DNA of 23,227 bases from an uncultured Eubacteriales bacterium (lineage in GTDB: Bacteria; Bacillota; Clostridia; Oscillospirales; Butyricicoccaceae): contig CAJUGU010000052.1 in the NCBI GenBank assembly GCA_910586105.1, forward strand, positions 1 to 23,227. Direction: 5' to 3'. Below are positions 15,059-21,154 of the stretch, in pieces. A program made the translations under genes and the position numbers. Each line of letters opens with the position of its first letter. Position 1 is the first letter of the stretch. The notes beneath the pieces are model-generated. The model ran no database searches. It saw only the letters and a program-made list of their open reading frames with translations, and was not told the DNA's origin.

Positions 15059-16681
15059 TTGTATCAGGCGTTATACCGGAAATGGCGTCCGCTGACCTTC
15101 GCCGACGTGATCGGGCAGCAGCACATTACCGATACCCTGCGCGCGCAGCTGACGGCTGGGCGGCTTTCCCATGCCTACTTATTCACCGGCACGCGCGGCA
15201 CCGGCAAGACGACCTGCGCGAAGATATTGGCGCGGGCGGTCAACTGCGAGCATCCGCACGACGGCGATCCCTGTGGGGAATGCCCCGCCTGTCTGGGCAT
15301 CCTGGACGGCTCGGTGCTCGACGTGGTCGAGATCGACGCGGCGTCCAACAACGGCGTGGACAACATCCGCGATATTCTGGAGGAAACGCGTTATACGCCG
15401 ACGGCGGTCAAACGCCGCGTGTACATCATCGACGAGGTGCATATGCTCTCGATCGGCGCGTTCAACGCGCTGCTGAAAACGCTTGAGGAACCGCCGCCGC
15501 ACGTCCTTTTCATTCTCGCCACAACAGAAATTCACAAGGTGCCGCAGACCATCCTGTCGCGGTGCCAGCGGTTCGACTTCCGGCGGATCGATCCGCGCGA
15601 TATTGCAAAGCGGCTGAGCGAAGTCGCCGGGGCCGAGGGGATCTCGATCACCGACGGCGCGGCGCAGCTGATTGCCCGGCTGGCGGACGGCGCGATGCGC
15701 GACGCGCTTTCGATGCTTGACCGCGCATCCGGCGGCGGCCCGGTCGACGAGGCGGCGGTCGCGGACAGTCTGGGAATCCTGGGCGCGGACGACGCGGTCG
15801 GCCTGATGGAAAGCCTCAAAGCCGGGGACGCGTCGGACGCGGTGCGGCTGATCGGGGAATATTACCGTGCGGGGCGCGACCTCGCGGGGGTATACGACCA
15901 GCTGCTGGGATTGATCCGCGATATGTTGCTGACGATCGCGGCGAAAAGCGATGTTTCGGCGCTGCTCAGCCCGGCTTACTCGGCCGAGACGGTGCGGCGG
16001 CTCTGCGAAGGGACCGTCCCGGCGACGCTGATCGCGTGGTCGCATATCATACAGGAAAGCCTGACCCGGCAGCGCACGGCGTCCAACCGGCGGATCGAAG
16101 CCGAGCTGTGCGCGGTACGGCTGTGCAGCCTGCGCGGCGACGATTACGACGACCTGACGGGACGCGTGTCGGCGCTCGAAGAAAAAGTAAAGCGCGGCGT
16201 ACCGGTGCAGGCCGTCCAAACCGCGGCGCCGGCTGGCGACGACCGCCCGCCCCCGCCAGGGGACGAGGACGCGCCGCCTCCGCCCGGAGACGACGACGCG
16301 CCCGCGTGGGTGGACGAAGAACGTCCCGCGATGGCGCAGAAGCCGAAACCGAAAGAGCCCGCGTTTGCGGAGTGGGTCGGTTGGCCGCAGTTTTTGGAAG
16401 CGCTGAAGGAAAAGGTCAGCATCGCGGTCTATATGAACCTCAAGGTTTCGGGAAAAGCAACGCTGACCGATTCCGCGCTGGTGATCGTCTGCGACGACGA
16501 CGTGACGCGGCAGCTTGCCAAAAGCGCCCGCCAGCCGATCGACGAGACGGCGGCGGCGGTGGTCGGGCGTCCGATCAAGGTCAAATTCCGCCTTGCCGAA
16601 GAGCAGGCGGAAGATAACAGCGCGCTGGACGAGATCGTCGCGCGCGCGCATGAACTCGATATTGAAGTCACTGAATTTTAG
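15059..16681 (+). CDS. dnaX: DNA polymerase III subunit gamma/tau
   Basis: A 540-residue clamp-loader ATPase. It starts MYQALYRKWRPLTFADVIGQ, the usual DnaX N-terminus, from a TTG codon with AGGAGG 9 bases upstream. Walker A GTRGTGKT is at 44-51, the zinc cysteines at 63, 72, 75 and 78, Walker B VYIIDEVH at 121-128, and the sensor region ILSRCQRFDF near 166. A collar domain follows to about 360, then a proline/aspartate-rich linker (about 397-430) and a C-terminal domain (about 440-540) expected to contact the polymerase. No obvious slippery A-run for a gamma-form frameshift is seen. The stop TAG overlaps the ribosome binding site of ybaB. It heads dnaX-ybaB-recR. Confidence 0.97.
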   Translation: MYQALYRKWRPLTFADVIGQQHITDTLRAQLTAGRLSHAYLFTGTRGTGKTTCAKILARAVNCEHPHDGDPCGECPACLGILDGSVLDVVEIDAASNNGVDNIRDILEETRYTPTAVKRRVYIIDEVHMLSIGAFNALLKTLEEPPPHVLFILATTEIHKVPQTILSRCQRFDFRRIDPRDIAKRLSEVAGAEGISITDGAAQLIARLADGAMRDALSMLDRASGGGPVDEAAVADSLGILGADDAVGLMESLKAGDASDAVRLIGEYYRAGRDLAGVYDQLLGLIRDMLLTIAAKSDVSALLSPAYSAETVRRLCEGTVPATLIAWSHIIQESLTRQRTASNRRIEAELCAVRLCSLRGDDYDDLTGRVSALEEKVKRGVPVQAVQTAAPAGDDRPPPPGDEDAPPPPGDDDAPAWVDEERPAMAQKPKPKEPAFAEWVGWPQFLEALKEKVSIAVYMNLKVSGKATLTDSALVIVCDDDVTRQLAKSARQPIDETAAAVVGRPIKVKFRLAEEQAEDNSALDEIVARAHELDIEVTEF

Positions 16682-16693
16682 GAGGAAACGACG

Positions 16694-17035
16694 ATGGCTA
16701 AGGGAAAATTTGGCGGCATGGGCGGCATGAACATGGGCGCGATGCTCAAACAGGCGCAGAAGATGCAGAACGATATGGCGAAACTTCAGGACGAGATCGC
16801 CGTGATGGAAACCGAGGCGACCGCAGGCGGCGGCGCTGTGACCGCAGTCGTGCAGGGCACAACGACGGTAAAGAGCCTGACGTTCAAGCCGGAGGTCGTC
16901 GACCCGGAGGATATCGAAATGCTCCAGGACCTGGTCGTAGCGGCGGTCAACGAAGCGCTGCGCATCGCGAACGAGAAGCAGACCGAGCAGATGAAGCGCG
17001 TGACCGGCGGGATGTCCATGCCCGGGCTGTTCTAA
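16694..17035 (+). CDS. YbaB/EbfC-family nucleoid-associated protein
   Basis: A 113-residue DNA-binding protein of the YbaB/EbfC family, dimeric and nucleoid-associated in characterised members. The N-terminus is glycine- and methionine-rich (FGGMGGMNMGAMLKQAQKMQ), followed by the helix QNDMAKLQDEIAVMETEATAGGGAV and the sheet VTAVVQGTTTVKSLTFKPEVVDPED. The C-terminal helix carries AVNEALRIANEKQTEQMKRVTGG. The ATG at 16694 has GGAGG 8 bases upstream, 12 bases after the dnaX stop. It is followed by recR after 3 bases. The dnaX-ybaB-recR order is conserved widely and supports the call. Confidence 0.95.
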   Translation: MAKGKFGGMGGMNMGAMLKQAQKMQNDMAKLQDEIAVMETEATAGGGAVTAVVQGTTTVKSLTFKPEVVDPEDIEMLQDLVVAAVNEALRIANEKQTEQMKRVTGGMSMPGLF

Positions 17036-17038
17036 GCA

Positions 17039-17638
17039 ATGCAGTTCTTTGCGCCGCCGGTCGAGCGGCTGATCGAGGAATTCGCAAAGCTGCCGGGGAT
17101 CGGGCAGAAAACGGCGCAGCGGTTGGCATTCCATGTGCTGGATATGCCGAAGGAGGACGCGGAGCGGTTCGCGGAAGCGATTTTGAAAGCAAAGCGGGAA
17201 GTCTTCACCTGTAAGGTCTGCCAGAACCTGACCGACAGCGAGGTGTGCCCGATCTGTTCCAACCCGACGCGGGACCGCGGCGAGATCTGCGTGGTGGCAG
17301 ACCCGCGGGACGTGATCGCGTTTGAACGGACGCGGGAGTTCCACGGGCTGTATCACGTGCTGCACGGGACGATTTCGCCGCTGAACCATGTCGGCCCGGA
17401 TGATATCCGGATCCGCGAGCTGTTGCAGCGGGTGGCGGATGAAGATGTCCACGAGGTCATTATCGCAACCAACCCCGACACCGAAGGGGAGGCCACGGCA
17501 ATGTATATTTCCCGGCTGCTGCGTCCCTTCGAGGTACGGGTCACGCGGCTGGCGTATGGGATCCCGGTCGGCGGGCATCTGGAATTCATCGACGAGGTCA
17601 CGTTGATGCGGGCGCTCGAGGGACGGCGGGAGATCTGA
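17039..17638 (+). CDS. recR: Recombination protein RecR
   Basis: A 199-residue recombination mediator that works with RecO/RecF to load RecA on gapped DNA. The N-terminal helix-hairpin-helix (LAKLPGIGQKTAQRLAFH-like, about 10-30) is followed by the zinc finger C57-K-V-C60...C69-P-I-C72, the Toprim domain beginning EICVVADPRDVIAFE (about 81-95) and the Walker-like end YGIPVGGHLEFIDEVTLMRALEGRR. The ATG at 17039 lies 3 bases after the ybaB stop without a clear ribosome binding site, so it is probably translated by coupling. It is the last gene of the operon. Confidence 0.97.
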   Translation: MQFFAPPVERLIEEFAKLPGIGQKTAQRLAFHVLDMPKEDAERFAEAILKAKREVFTCKVCQNLTDSEVCPICSNPTRDRGEICVVADPRDVIAFERTREFHGLYHVLHGTISPLNHVGPDDIRIRELLQRVADEDVHEVIIATNPDTEGEATAMYISRLLRPFEVRVTRLAYGIPVGGHLEFIDEVTLMRALEGRREI

Positions 17639-17718
17639 CCTTCCGCGCGCGGATCCCCATGCTGCATGTACATAAGATTTTGCGCTGTGTTTTCCCGTTT
17701 GGGATCGCGGCAGGAACA

Positions 17719-17786
17719 GGGGGCTGAAAACGTTTGGGTTTCGGCCCCCTACGAGCTCCCGTTTGCAGCGGCTGCAAACGGGAGCT
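17719..17786 (+). terminator. Tandem hairpins after recR
   Basis: Two stems lie 80-150 bases after recR. The first is GGGGGCTGAAA/TTTCGGCCCCC (17719-17729 and 17739-17749). The second has perfect 16-base arms AGCTCCCGTTTGCAGC / GCTGCAAACGGGAGCT around a single G (17754-17769 and 17771-17786). The tail TTTCATTG is only weakly U-rich. The second stem reads well on both strands. Confidence 0.6.
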
Positions 17787-17940
17787 TTCATTGTGCAGGA
17801 TCGTTATGGCCGTCGCGCGCAAGGCAAAAAAGCGGACGCGGGTCGTAAGAGACGGAAGGCGTCCTCCTTGCTTTGGGGATGGCACGGCTGGCAGAGCCCC
17901 AGCCATCCGAAAGGCACTGGCGCAGGGATCAATAAGATTT

Positions 17941-18174
17941 TTACTCCCGGCGTACCCGAGGATGCCCGCTTGCCTTAAAATTATAGATCGGGCGGATGCT
18001 CTTGTCGACGGTCGCCGTCCTTTCGATATCCCGCAGGATGGTGTCCACCGATTTGTACGACATGGGGGATTCATCGAGCGTATCCTGCGCGGCCGACGTG
18101 GTGAAGATCCATTCCATCGCCTGCTTGAACTCCGACAGGGTGAAATTATTTTCGGCGTCCTTCCGACTGTAAAG
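17941..18174 (-). pseudogene. C-terminal fragment of the RNA ligase RtcB
   Basis: The minus-strand frame reads LYSRKDAENNFTLSEFKQAM, then IFTTSAAQDTLDESPMSYKS and ends in IRPIYNFKASGHPRVRRE. This matches the end of RtcB, the GTP-dependent 3'-phosphate RNA ligase: SRKDA after the active-site GAGR, the DTLDESPMSYK motif and the final PIYNFKA. About 75 residues remain of a family that is several hundred residues long, and the catalytic histidines and cysteine are gone. The homology stops abruptly at about 18174. No ribosome binding site precedes it. The recognition is from memory of RtcB sequences. Confidence 0.7.
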
Positions 18175-18194
18175 CGAAAAAACCATATTTTGCG

Positions 18195-18449
18195 GTGGAT
18201 ATATCCGATGCCTATATGGGCGCGATCGAGCGCGGCGAGCGGAGTCTTGCGCTGGATACTCTGGTGCGGCTCGACAACCGGCTCGGCGTAACGGTAGACT
18301 ATCTGTTGGCGGATTCGGTTCCCGACAGTGGCGCGAACATCGTGGAGCAGTTCCGACAGATCATAGACCGCAAGCCGATGGAGCGCAAGCAAATGGCGAT
18401 CCAGGTGTTGCGGACGATCTTTGCCTATTCTAACAACGGGGGAGCGTGA
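18195..18449 (+). pseudogene. N-truncated XRE-family (Cro/C1) regulator
   Basis: From 18195 the frame reads DISDAYMGAIERGERSLALD, then TLVRLDNRLGVTVDYLLADS and a C-terminal helix region ending IFAYSNNGGA. This is the second half of an XRE helix-turn-helix (SxxYMGxIERGERSLxLDTL) plus the usual linker. The first HTH helices and a normal start are missing; a GTG at 18195 has no ribosome binding site. The cut lies within 20 bases of the cut in the rtcB fragment on the other strand, so one rearrangement joined the two. Its stop codon is part of a terminator hairpin. Confidence 0.7.
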
Positions 18450-18470
18450 CAAATCACGCTCCCTTTGCTT
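18440..18470 (+). terminator. Terminator overlapping the end of the XRE remnant
   Basis: Perfect 10-bp arms GGGAGCGTGA / TCACGCTCCC with the loop CAAA (18440-18463) are followed by TTTGCTT. The TGA of the stem is the stop codon of the regulator remnant. Confidence 0.8.
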
Positions 18471-18544
18471 TGCCGGTCCCGCAGGCCGCATACAAAATCA
18501 ACGTTGGCGATCAGCCGTTGCACCGCCGCGTTGACCAGATCTCC

Positions 18545-18584
18545 GACCGCTTACAGACCCTTCCGAAAGGGTCTGTAAGCGGTC
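18545..18584. repeat. Perfect 18-bp inverted repeat with 4-base loop
   Basis: GACCGCTTACAGACCCTT (18545-18562) and its exact complement (18567-18584) flank CCGA. There is no U-run on either side, so it is not a terminator. It lies inside the degraded small ORF and may be the product of a local inverted duplication. Confidence 0.85.
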
Positions 18585-18756
18585 GTACAACATGGGGGCG
18601 GTGAGCGGGACGTAAAAGGTTTCGTTTTTCAGGCATAGGGCTCCTCCCGCCCTTAAAAATGGCTGCACTACAAGCAATATTATAGCGCGCGGCCTGCCGC
18701 TGTAGGTCTGTTGCGAGCAGACATTTTGAAATTATTTTGAGCAGGGCAAGCGGGGC

Positions 18757-18791
18757 AAAGAAAATCCGGATCCCAGCAACGGGATCCGGAT
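18757..18791 (-). terminator. Terminator of tRNA-Val
   Basis: Arms ATCCGGATCCC / GGGATCCGGAT (18764-18774 and 18781-18791) with a 6-base loop are followed on the minus strand by TTTTCTTTG. It starts 12 bases after the CCA end of the tRNA. Confidence 0.85.
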
Positions 18792-18802
18792 CCTGAAAGA
18801 TC

Positions 18803-18879
18803 TGGTGGACACGGTGGGGCTCGAACCCACGACCTCTCGCGTGTGAGGCGAACGCTCTGACCAGCTGAGCTACGTCTCC
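18803..18879 (-). tRNA. tRNA-Val (anticodon CAC)
   Basis: A 77-base tRNA with encoded CCA. D-arm GCTC/GAGC, anticodon stem TTCGC/GCGAG around the loop CTCACAC (anticodon CAC, codon GUG), and T-arm GTGGG/CCCAC with TTCGAGC are all intact. The acceptor stem GGAGACG/CGTGTCC has a G-G mismatch at the fourth pair; all other pairs are normal. Confidence 0.93.
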
Positions 18880-18893
18880 GTCAAACTGAAATT

Positions 18894-18922
18894 ATTATAG
18901 CATACTTTTTCCCATTTGCCAA
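18894..18922 (-). promoter_or_regulatory. Promoter of tRNA-Val
   Basis: On the minus strand TTGGCA (18922-18917) and a perfect TATAAT (18899-18894) are 17 bases apart, with TGC directly before the -10. The tRNA begins 14 bases after the -10, so transcription starts only a few bases upstream of it. Confidence 0.9.
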
Positions 18923-19071
18923 GAGGAAAAATAAAAAAATTTTCCGAACTTTGCGGAGGGGGGACGGCGAGGCAGCTGAAGATCCCGGCAGGCGGGAGCG
19001 CGCGGCGGAGCCGCAGAGGGAAGGGCGCGAGGGAAGACGTTTGCCTCAGGGTATCGCGGTCGCAGCAAAGG

Positions 19072-19115
19072 AAAAACCGCCGCGCGGACGATCGGTGCGA
19101 TCGTCCGCGCGGCGG
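19072..19115 (-). terminator. Strong terminator on the minus strand, probably of the lysC operon
   Basis: Perfect 18-bp arms CCGCCGCGCGGACGATCG (19077-19094) and its complement (19098-19115) with the loop GTG are followed on the minus strand by TTTTT. The nearest minus-strand gene ends at 19380. The operon would then have a 3' UTR of about 270 bases that includes the other inverted repeats. Confidence 0.85.
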
Positions 19116-19379
19116 CATTTCCGTACACCCACGCCCCAAGAAATTTGCCGATCCTGCCACTTCGTCCCGCTGTCCTTATGGCGGGACGAAGCCCGCGCAG
19201 AAACGGCTTTGACCGCACCAATCCCGCTCGCAGGCGGGGGAGGGATTCCAAAGGGACGAGTCCCTTTGGCGCTGTCCGCGCAGGACCGGGGTCCAGGGGC
19301 AAGGCCCCGGCGCCCGCCGCGCAGGCGAAGCAAACGGCAAAATTCAACGTTCGCGGGTGTAACCTTTCAAGGGTGCGGA
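19116..19379. repeat. Non-coding stretch with a series of inverted repeats
   Basis: Three more stems lie in this gap: CTTCGTCCCGC/GCGGGACGAAG (19160-19170 and 19181-19191), CCAAAGGGAC/GTCCCTTTGG with a 2-base loop (19248-19257 and 19260-19269) and CCGGGG/CCCCGG (19286-19291 and 19305-19310). None has a U-run. The style, short GC-rich palindromes in a row after an operon, resembles repetitive extragenic palindromes. ORFs here lack ribosome binding sites. Confidence 0.6.
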
Positions 19380-19733
19380 TCACAGCGCGTAGGGGGAAAA
19401 CCCATGCATGGATGGGACGCGCCCGAACATAAAGTCGGAGAAAAACTTCTCGACCGTTTCCGCGTAGGCGACCTGACGTGCGAACATCTGCCAGTCGCCG
19501 TCGACCAGCACGCTCATCTCAACCTGAAAGCCGTTGGGCAGGCCGGTCGCCTGCAAAAAGCGCACGTTTCGGATCGGAGTCTCCGGTTCGAGCACGAGGA
19601 AGGCCAGCTTGCGATCGAAATAGACCTCGTGGAGCGCCGCTTCCACATCCGCAGCGGTACAATCCGGGATCACGCGGTCGTTCGTATGCAGGCGGAAAGA
19701 CGGTAATTTTCGCAGCTGGTCCAGCCGTTCCAT
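19380..19733 (-). CDS. Conserved-looking protein of unknown function after lysC
   Basis: A 117-residue soluble protein, MERLDQLRKLPSFRLHTNDR... ending GRVPSMHGFSPYAL. I do not recognise the family. It has no signal peptide or membrane segment. A central alternating stretch (DRKLAFLVLEPETPIRNVRFLQATGL) and (FQVEMSVLVDGDWQMFARQV) suggests a beta-rich fold, followed by a helix (YAETVEKFFSDFMFG). The ATG at 19733 lies 4 bases after the lysC stop, with GAGGA about 10 bases upstream, so it is cotranscribed and probably coupled. Codon usage looks like its neighbours. A role in aspartate-family amino acid metabolism is only a guess from position. Confidence 0.75.
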   Translation of the reverse strand: MERLDQLRKLPSFRLHTNDRVIPDCTAADVEAALHEVYFDRKLAFLVLEPETPIRNVRFLQATGLPNGFQVEMSVLVDGDWQMFARQVAYAETVEKFFSDFMFGRVPSMHGFSPYAL

Positions 19734-19737
19734 TGCC

Positions 19738-20949
19738 TTATTCCTCGGAGAAGAACTTGTTATGGATGGCCTTGACCGCCTTCTCGCTGTCCTCCTCATT
19801 GATCAGTACCGAGATCTTGATCTCCGATGTCGAGATCATACGGATGTTGATGCCCGCCATTGCAAGCGCTTCAAACATCTTCGCAGCCACGCCCGAATTG
19901 GATGCCATGCCCGCGCCGACGATCGAGACCTTCGCCACGTCCTTATTGACCGAAAGATCCTCAAACTTGAGCTGATCCTTTGCATTGAGCAGCACCTCGC
20001 GGGTCTCGTCCGCGCTGTCCTGCGGCACGGTGAAGGAGATCGTCTTGACCTTGTGCTTGCCCACCGACTGCAAAATGATATCGACATTGATCTTATGCTT
20101 GGCAAGCAGGCTGAACACCTTGAACGCGACGCCCGGCTCGTCGGGCAGGTTGATGACTGCGATGCGCGCGCAGTTATTGTCGCGGGCAACGCCGCTTACA
20201 TTCATTTTTTCCATATCTGAACCCTCCTTGACCTTTGTGCCCGGGTTGCGGGTGAAGCTCGAAACGACTTCGAGGTCGACGTTGTATTTTTTTGCCATTT
20301 CCACCGAGCGGTTATGCAGCACCTGCGCGCCGAGCGAGGCCAGCTCGAGCATCTCATCATAGGTGATCTCCGCCAGCTTGCGCGCCTCGGGGACGATCCG
20401 CGGGTCGGCAGTATAGACGCCGTCCACGTCGGTATAAATCTGGCAGAGGTCGGCGCCGAGGGCGGTCGCGATCGCTACCGCAGTCGTGTCAGAGCCGCCG
20501 CGCCCCAGCGTCGTGATATCGTCCTGCTTGTTGATGCCCTGGAACCCGGCGACGATCACGATGCGGCCCCGGTCCAGCTCGGAACGCACGCGTTCCGCTT
20601 TGACCTTGCGGATGCGCGCTTCGGCATAGTTGATGTCGGTTTGTACACCGGCCTGCCAGCCGGTCAGTGAGATCGCGGTACAGCCCAGTTTCTGGATCGC
20701 CATAGCGAGCAGGCTCATGGAGATCTGTTCCCCGGCGGAAAGCAGCACATCCATTTCCCGCTTGGAAGGACGCCCGTTGACCTCGGCGGCCTTCGCGATC
20801 AGGTCGTCGGTGGTGTCGCCCTGTGCGGAGACGACGACGACGACTTCGTTCCCTGCGCGGTAGGTATCGGTCACGATCTGTGCGACGTTGACCAGGCGCT
20901 CCGCGTTGGCGACCGACGAGCCGCCGAACTTTTGCACAATTAAACTCAT
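19738..20949 (-). CDS. lysC: Aspartate kinase
   Basis: A 403-residue aspartokinase that phosphorylates L-aspartate with ATP, the first step to lysine, threonine, methionine and diaminopimelate. The kinase domain (1-240) begins MSLIVQKFGGSSVANAERL and has GRGGSDTTAVAIA near 150-162 and YTDVDGVYTADPR near 170-182. Two ACT domains follow (about 265-330 with INLPDEPGVAFKVFSLLAK, and 340-403 with VGAGMASNSGVAAKMFEAL), the usual feedback sites. The ATG at 20949 has AGGAGG 8 bases upstream. A second strong ribosome binding site lies inside the gene before M246. It is preceded by a 205-base structured gap after hom. Confidence 0.97.
   Translation of the reverse strand: MSLIVQKFGGSSVANAERLVNVAQIVTDTYRAGNEVVVVVSAQGDTTDDLIAKAAEVNGRPSKREMDVLLSAGEQISMSLLAMAIQKLGCTAISLTGWQAGVQTDINYAEARIRKVKAERVRSELDRGRIVIVAGFQGINKQDDITTLGRGGSDTTAVAIATALGADLCQIYTDVDGVYTADPRIVPEARKLAEITYDEMLELASLGAQVLHNRSVEMAKKYNVDLEVVSSFTRNPGTKVKEGSDMEKMNVSGVARDNNCARIAVINLPDEPGVAFKVFSLLAKHKINVDIILQSVGKHKVKTISFTVPQDSADETREVLLNAKDQLKFEDLSVNKDVAKVSIVGAGMASNSGVAAKMFEALAMAGINIRMISTSEIKISVLINEEDSEKAVKAIHNKFFSEE
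20212..20229 (-). promoter_or_regulatory. Internal ribosome binding site for the lysC beta subunit
   Basis: Inside lysC, AAGGAGG (20229-20223) lies 8 bases before an in-frame ATG (20214-20212). It would produce a 158-residue protein beginning MEKMNVSGVARDNNC, exactly the ACT-domain part. B. subtilis aspartokinase II makes its beta subunit from such an internal start, so this is probably an alpha2beta2 enzyme. Confidence 0.85.
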
Positions 20950-20965
20950 GTATCTGTTCCTCCTA

Positions 20966-21011
20966 AGGGCGGAAAAGCCGCCCTGAAACTTGCAAAACCG
21001 CCGGTTTCAGG
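20966..21011 (-). promoter_or_regulatory. Two overlapping hairpins before the lysC ribosome binding site
   Basis: Stem 1 pairs CCTGAAAC with GTTTCAGG (20982-20989 and 21004-21011). Stem 2 pairs AGGGCGG with CCGCCCT (20966-20972 and 20978-20984). They share bases 20982-20984, so both cannot be complete at once. Stem 2 ends directly next to the AGGAGG of lysC, so the pair could act as a translation switch. Confidence 0.5.
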
Positions 21012-21101
21012 AATTGCGCGCGGCGCGCAGCCTGTATGCCCCGGCAATGGCAAAAAGCAATGGTTCCCTGGCGGCTGCGCCTCCGCGCGTCCGCCGGTCC
21101 T

Positions 21102-21149
21102 GGTATCGCCAGCCGGGGTTCGAATGCCGCGCCCCGGCCCGTGGATACC
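21102..21149 (-). repeat. Hairpin directly after the hom stop codon
   Basis: GGTATC/GATACC (21102-21107 and 21144-21149) enclose GCCGGGG/CCCCGGC (21112-21118 and 21132-21138). There is no U-run. It may be a 3' end stabiliser for hom mRNA or part of the lysC leader. Confidence 0.6.
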
Positions 21150-21154
21150 GATTT

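Larger units (their letters stand above)
18430..18636 (-). pseudogene. Degraded small ORF with two frame breaks
   Basis: GGAGGAG lies 4 bases before an ATG at 18636 on the minus strand. One base later, frame 2 reads KNETFYVPLTAPMLYDRLQT and LSEGSVS. After another one-base shift at about 18583-18530 it goes on DLVNAAVQRLIANVDFVCGL and RDRQSKGS to a stop at 18430. The amphipathic, codon-like reading across shifts suggests a former protein of about 65 residues. I do not recognise the family. A perfect 18-bp inverted repeat lies exactly at the second break. Confidence 0.35.

Noticed and set aside
14592..15095. ORFs over the SRP RNA and dnaX leader
   Set aside because: They overlap a clear SRP RNA gene and have no ribosome binding site.
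15179..17791. 870-codon minus-strand ORF opposite dnaX-ybaB-recR
   Set aside because: Shadow of three conserved plus-strand genes; no start signal and no family features.
18951..19706. 251-codon plus-strand ORF in the repeat-rich gap
   Set aside because: Runs through four inverted repeats and the opposite strand of the lysC-linked gene; no ribosome binding site or family pattern.
21102..21149. tRNA-like T-arm (GGGGTTCGAATGCC) on the plus strand
   Set aside because: No acceptor, D-arm or anticodon arm around it; the bases form a simple nested hairpin.
20950..21154. Lysine riboswitch before lysC
   Set aside because: The expected conserved core of the L-box is not visible, only simple stems.
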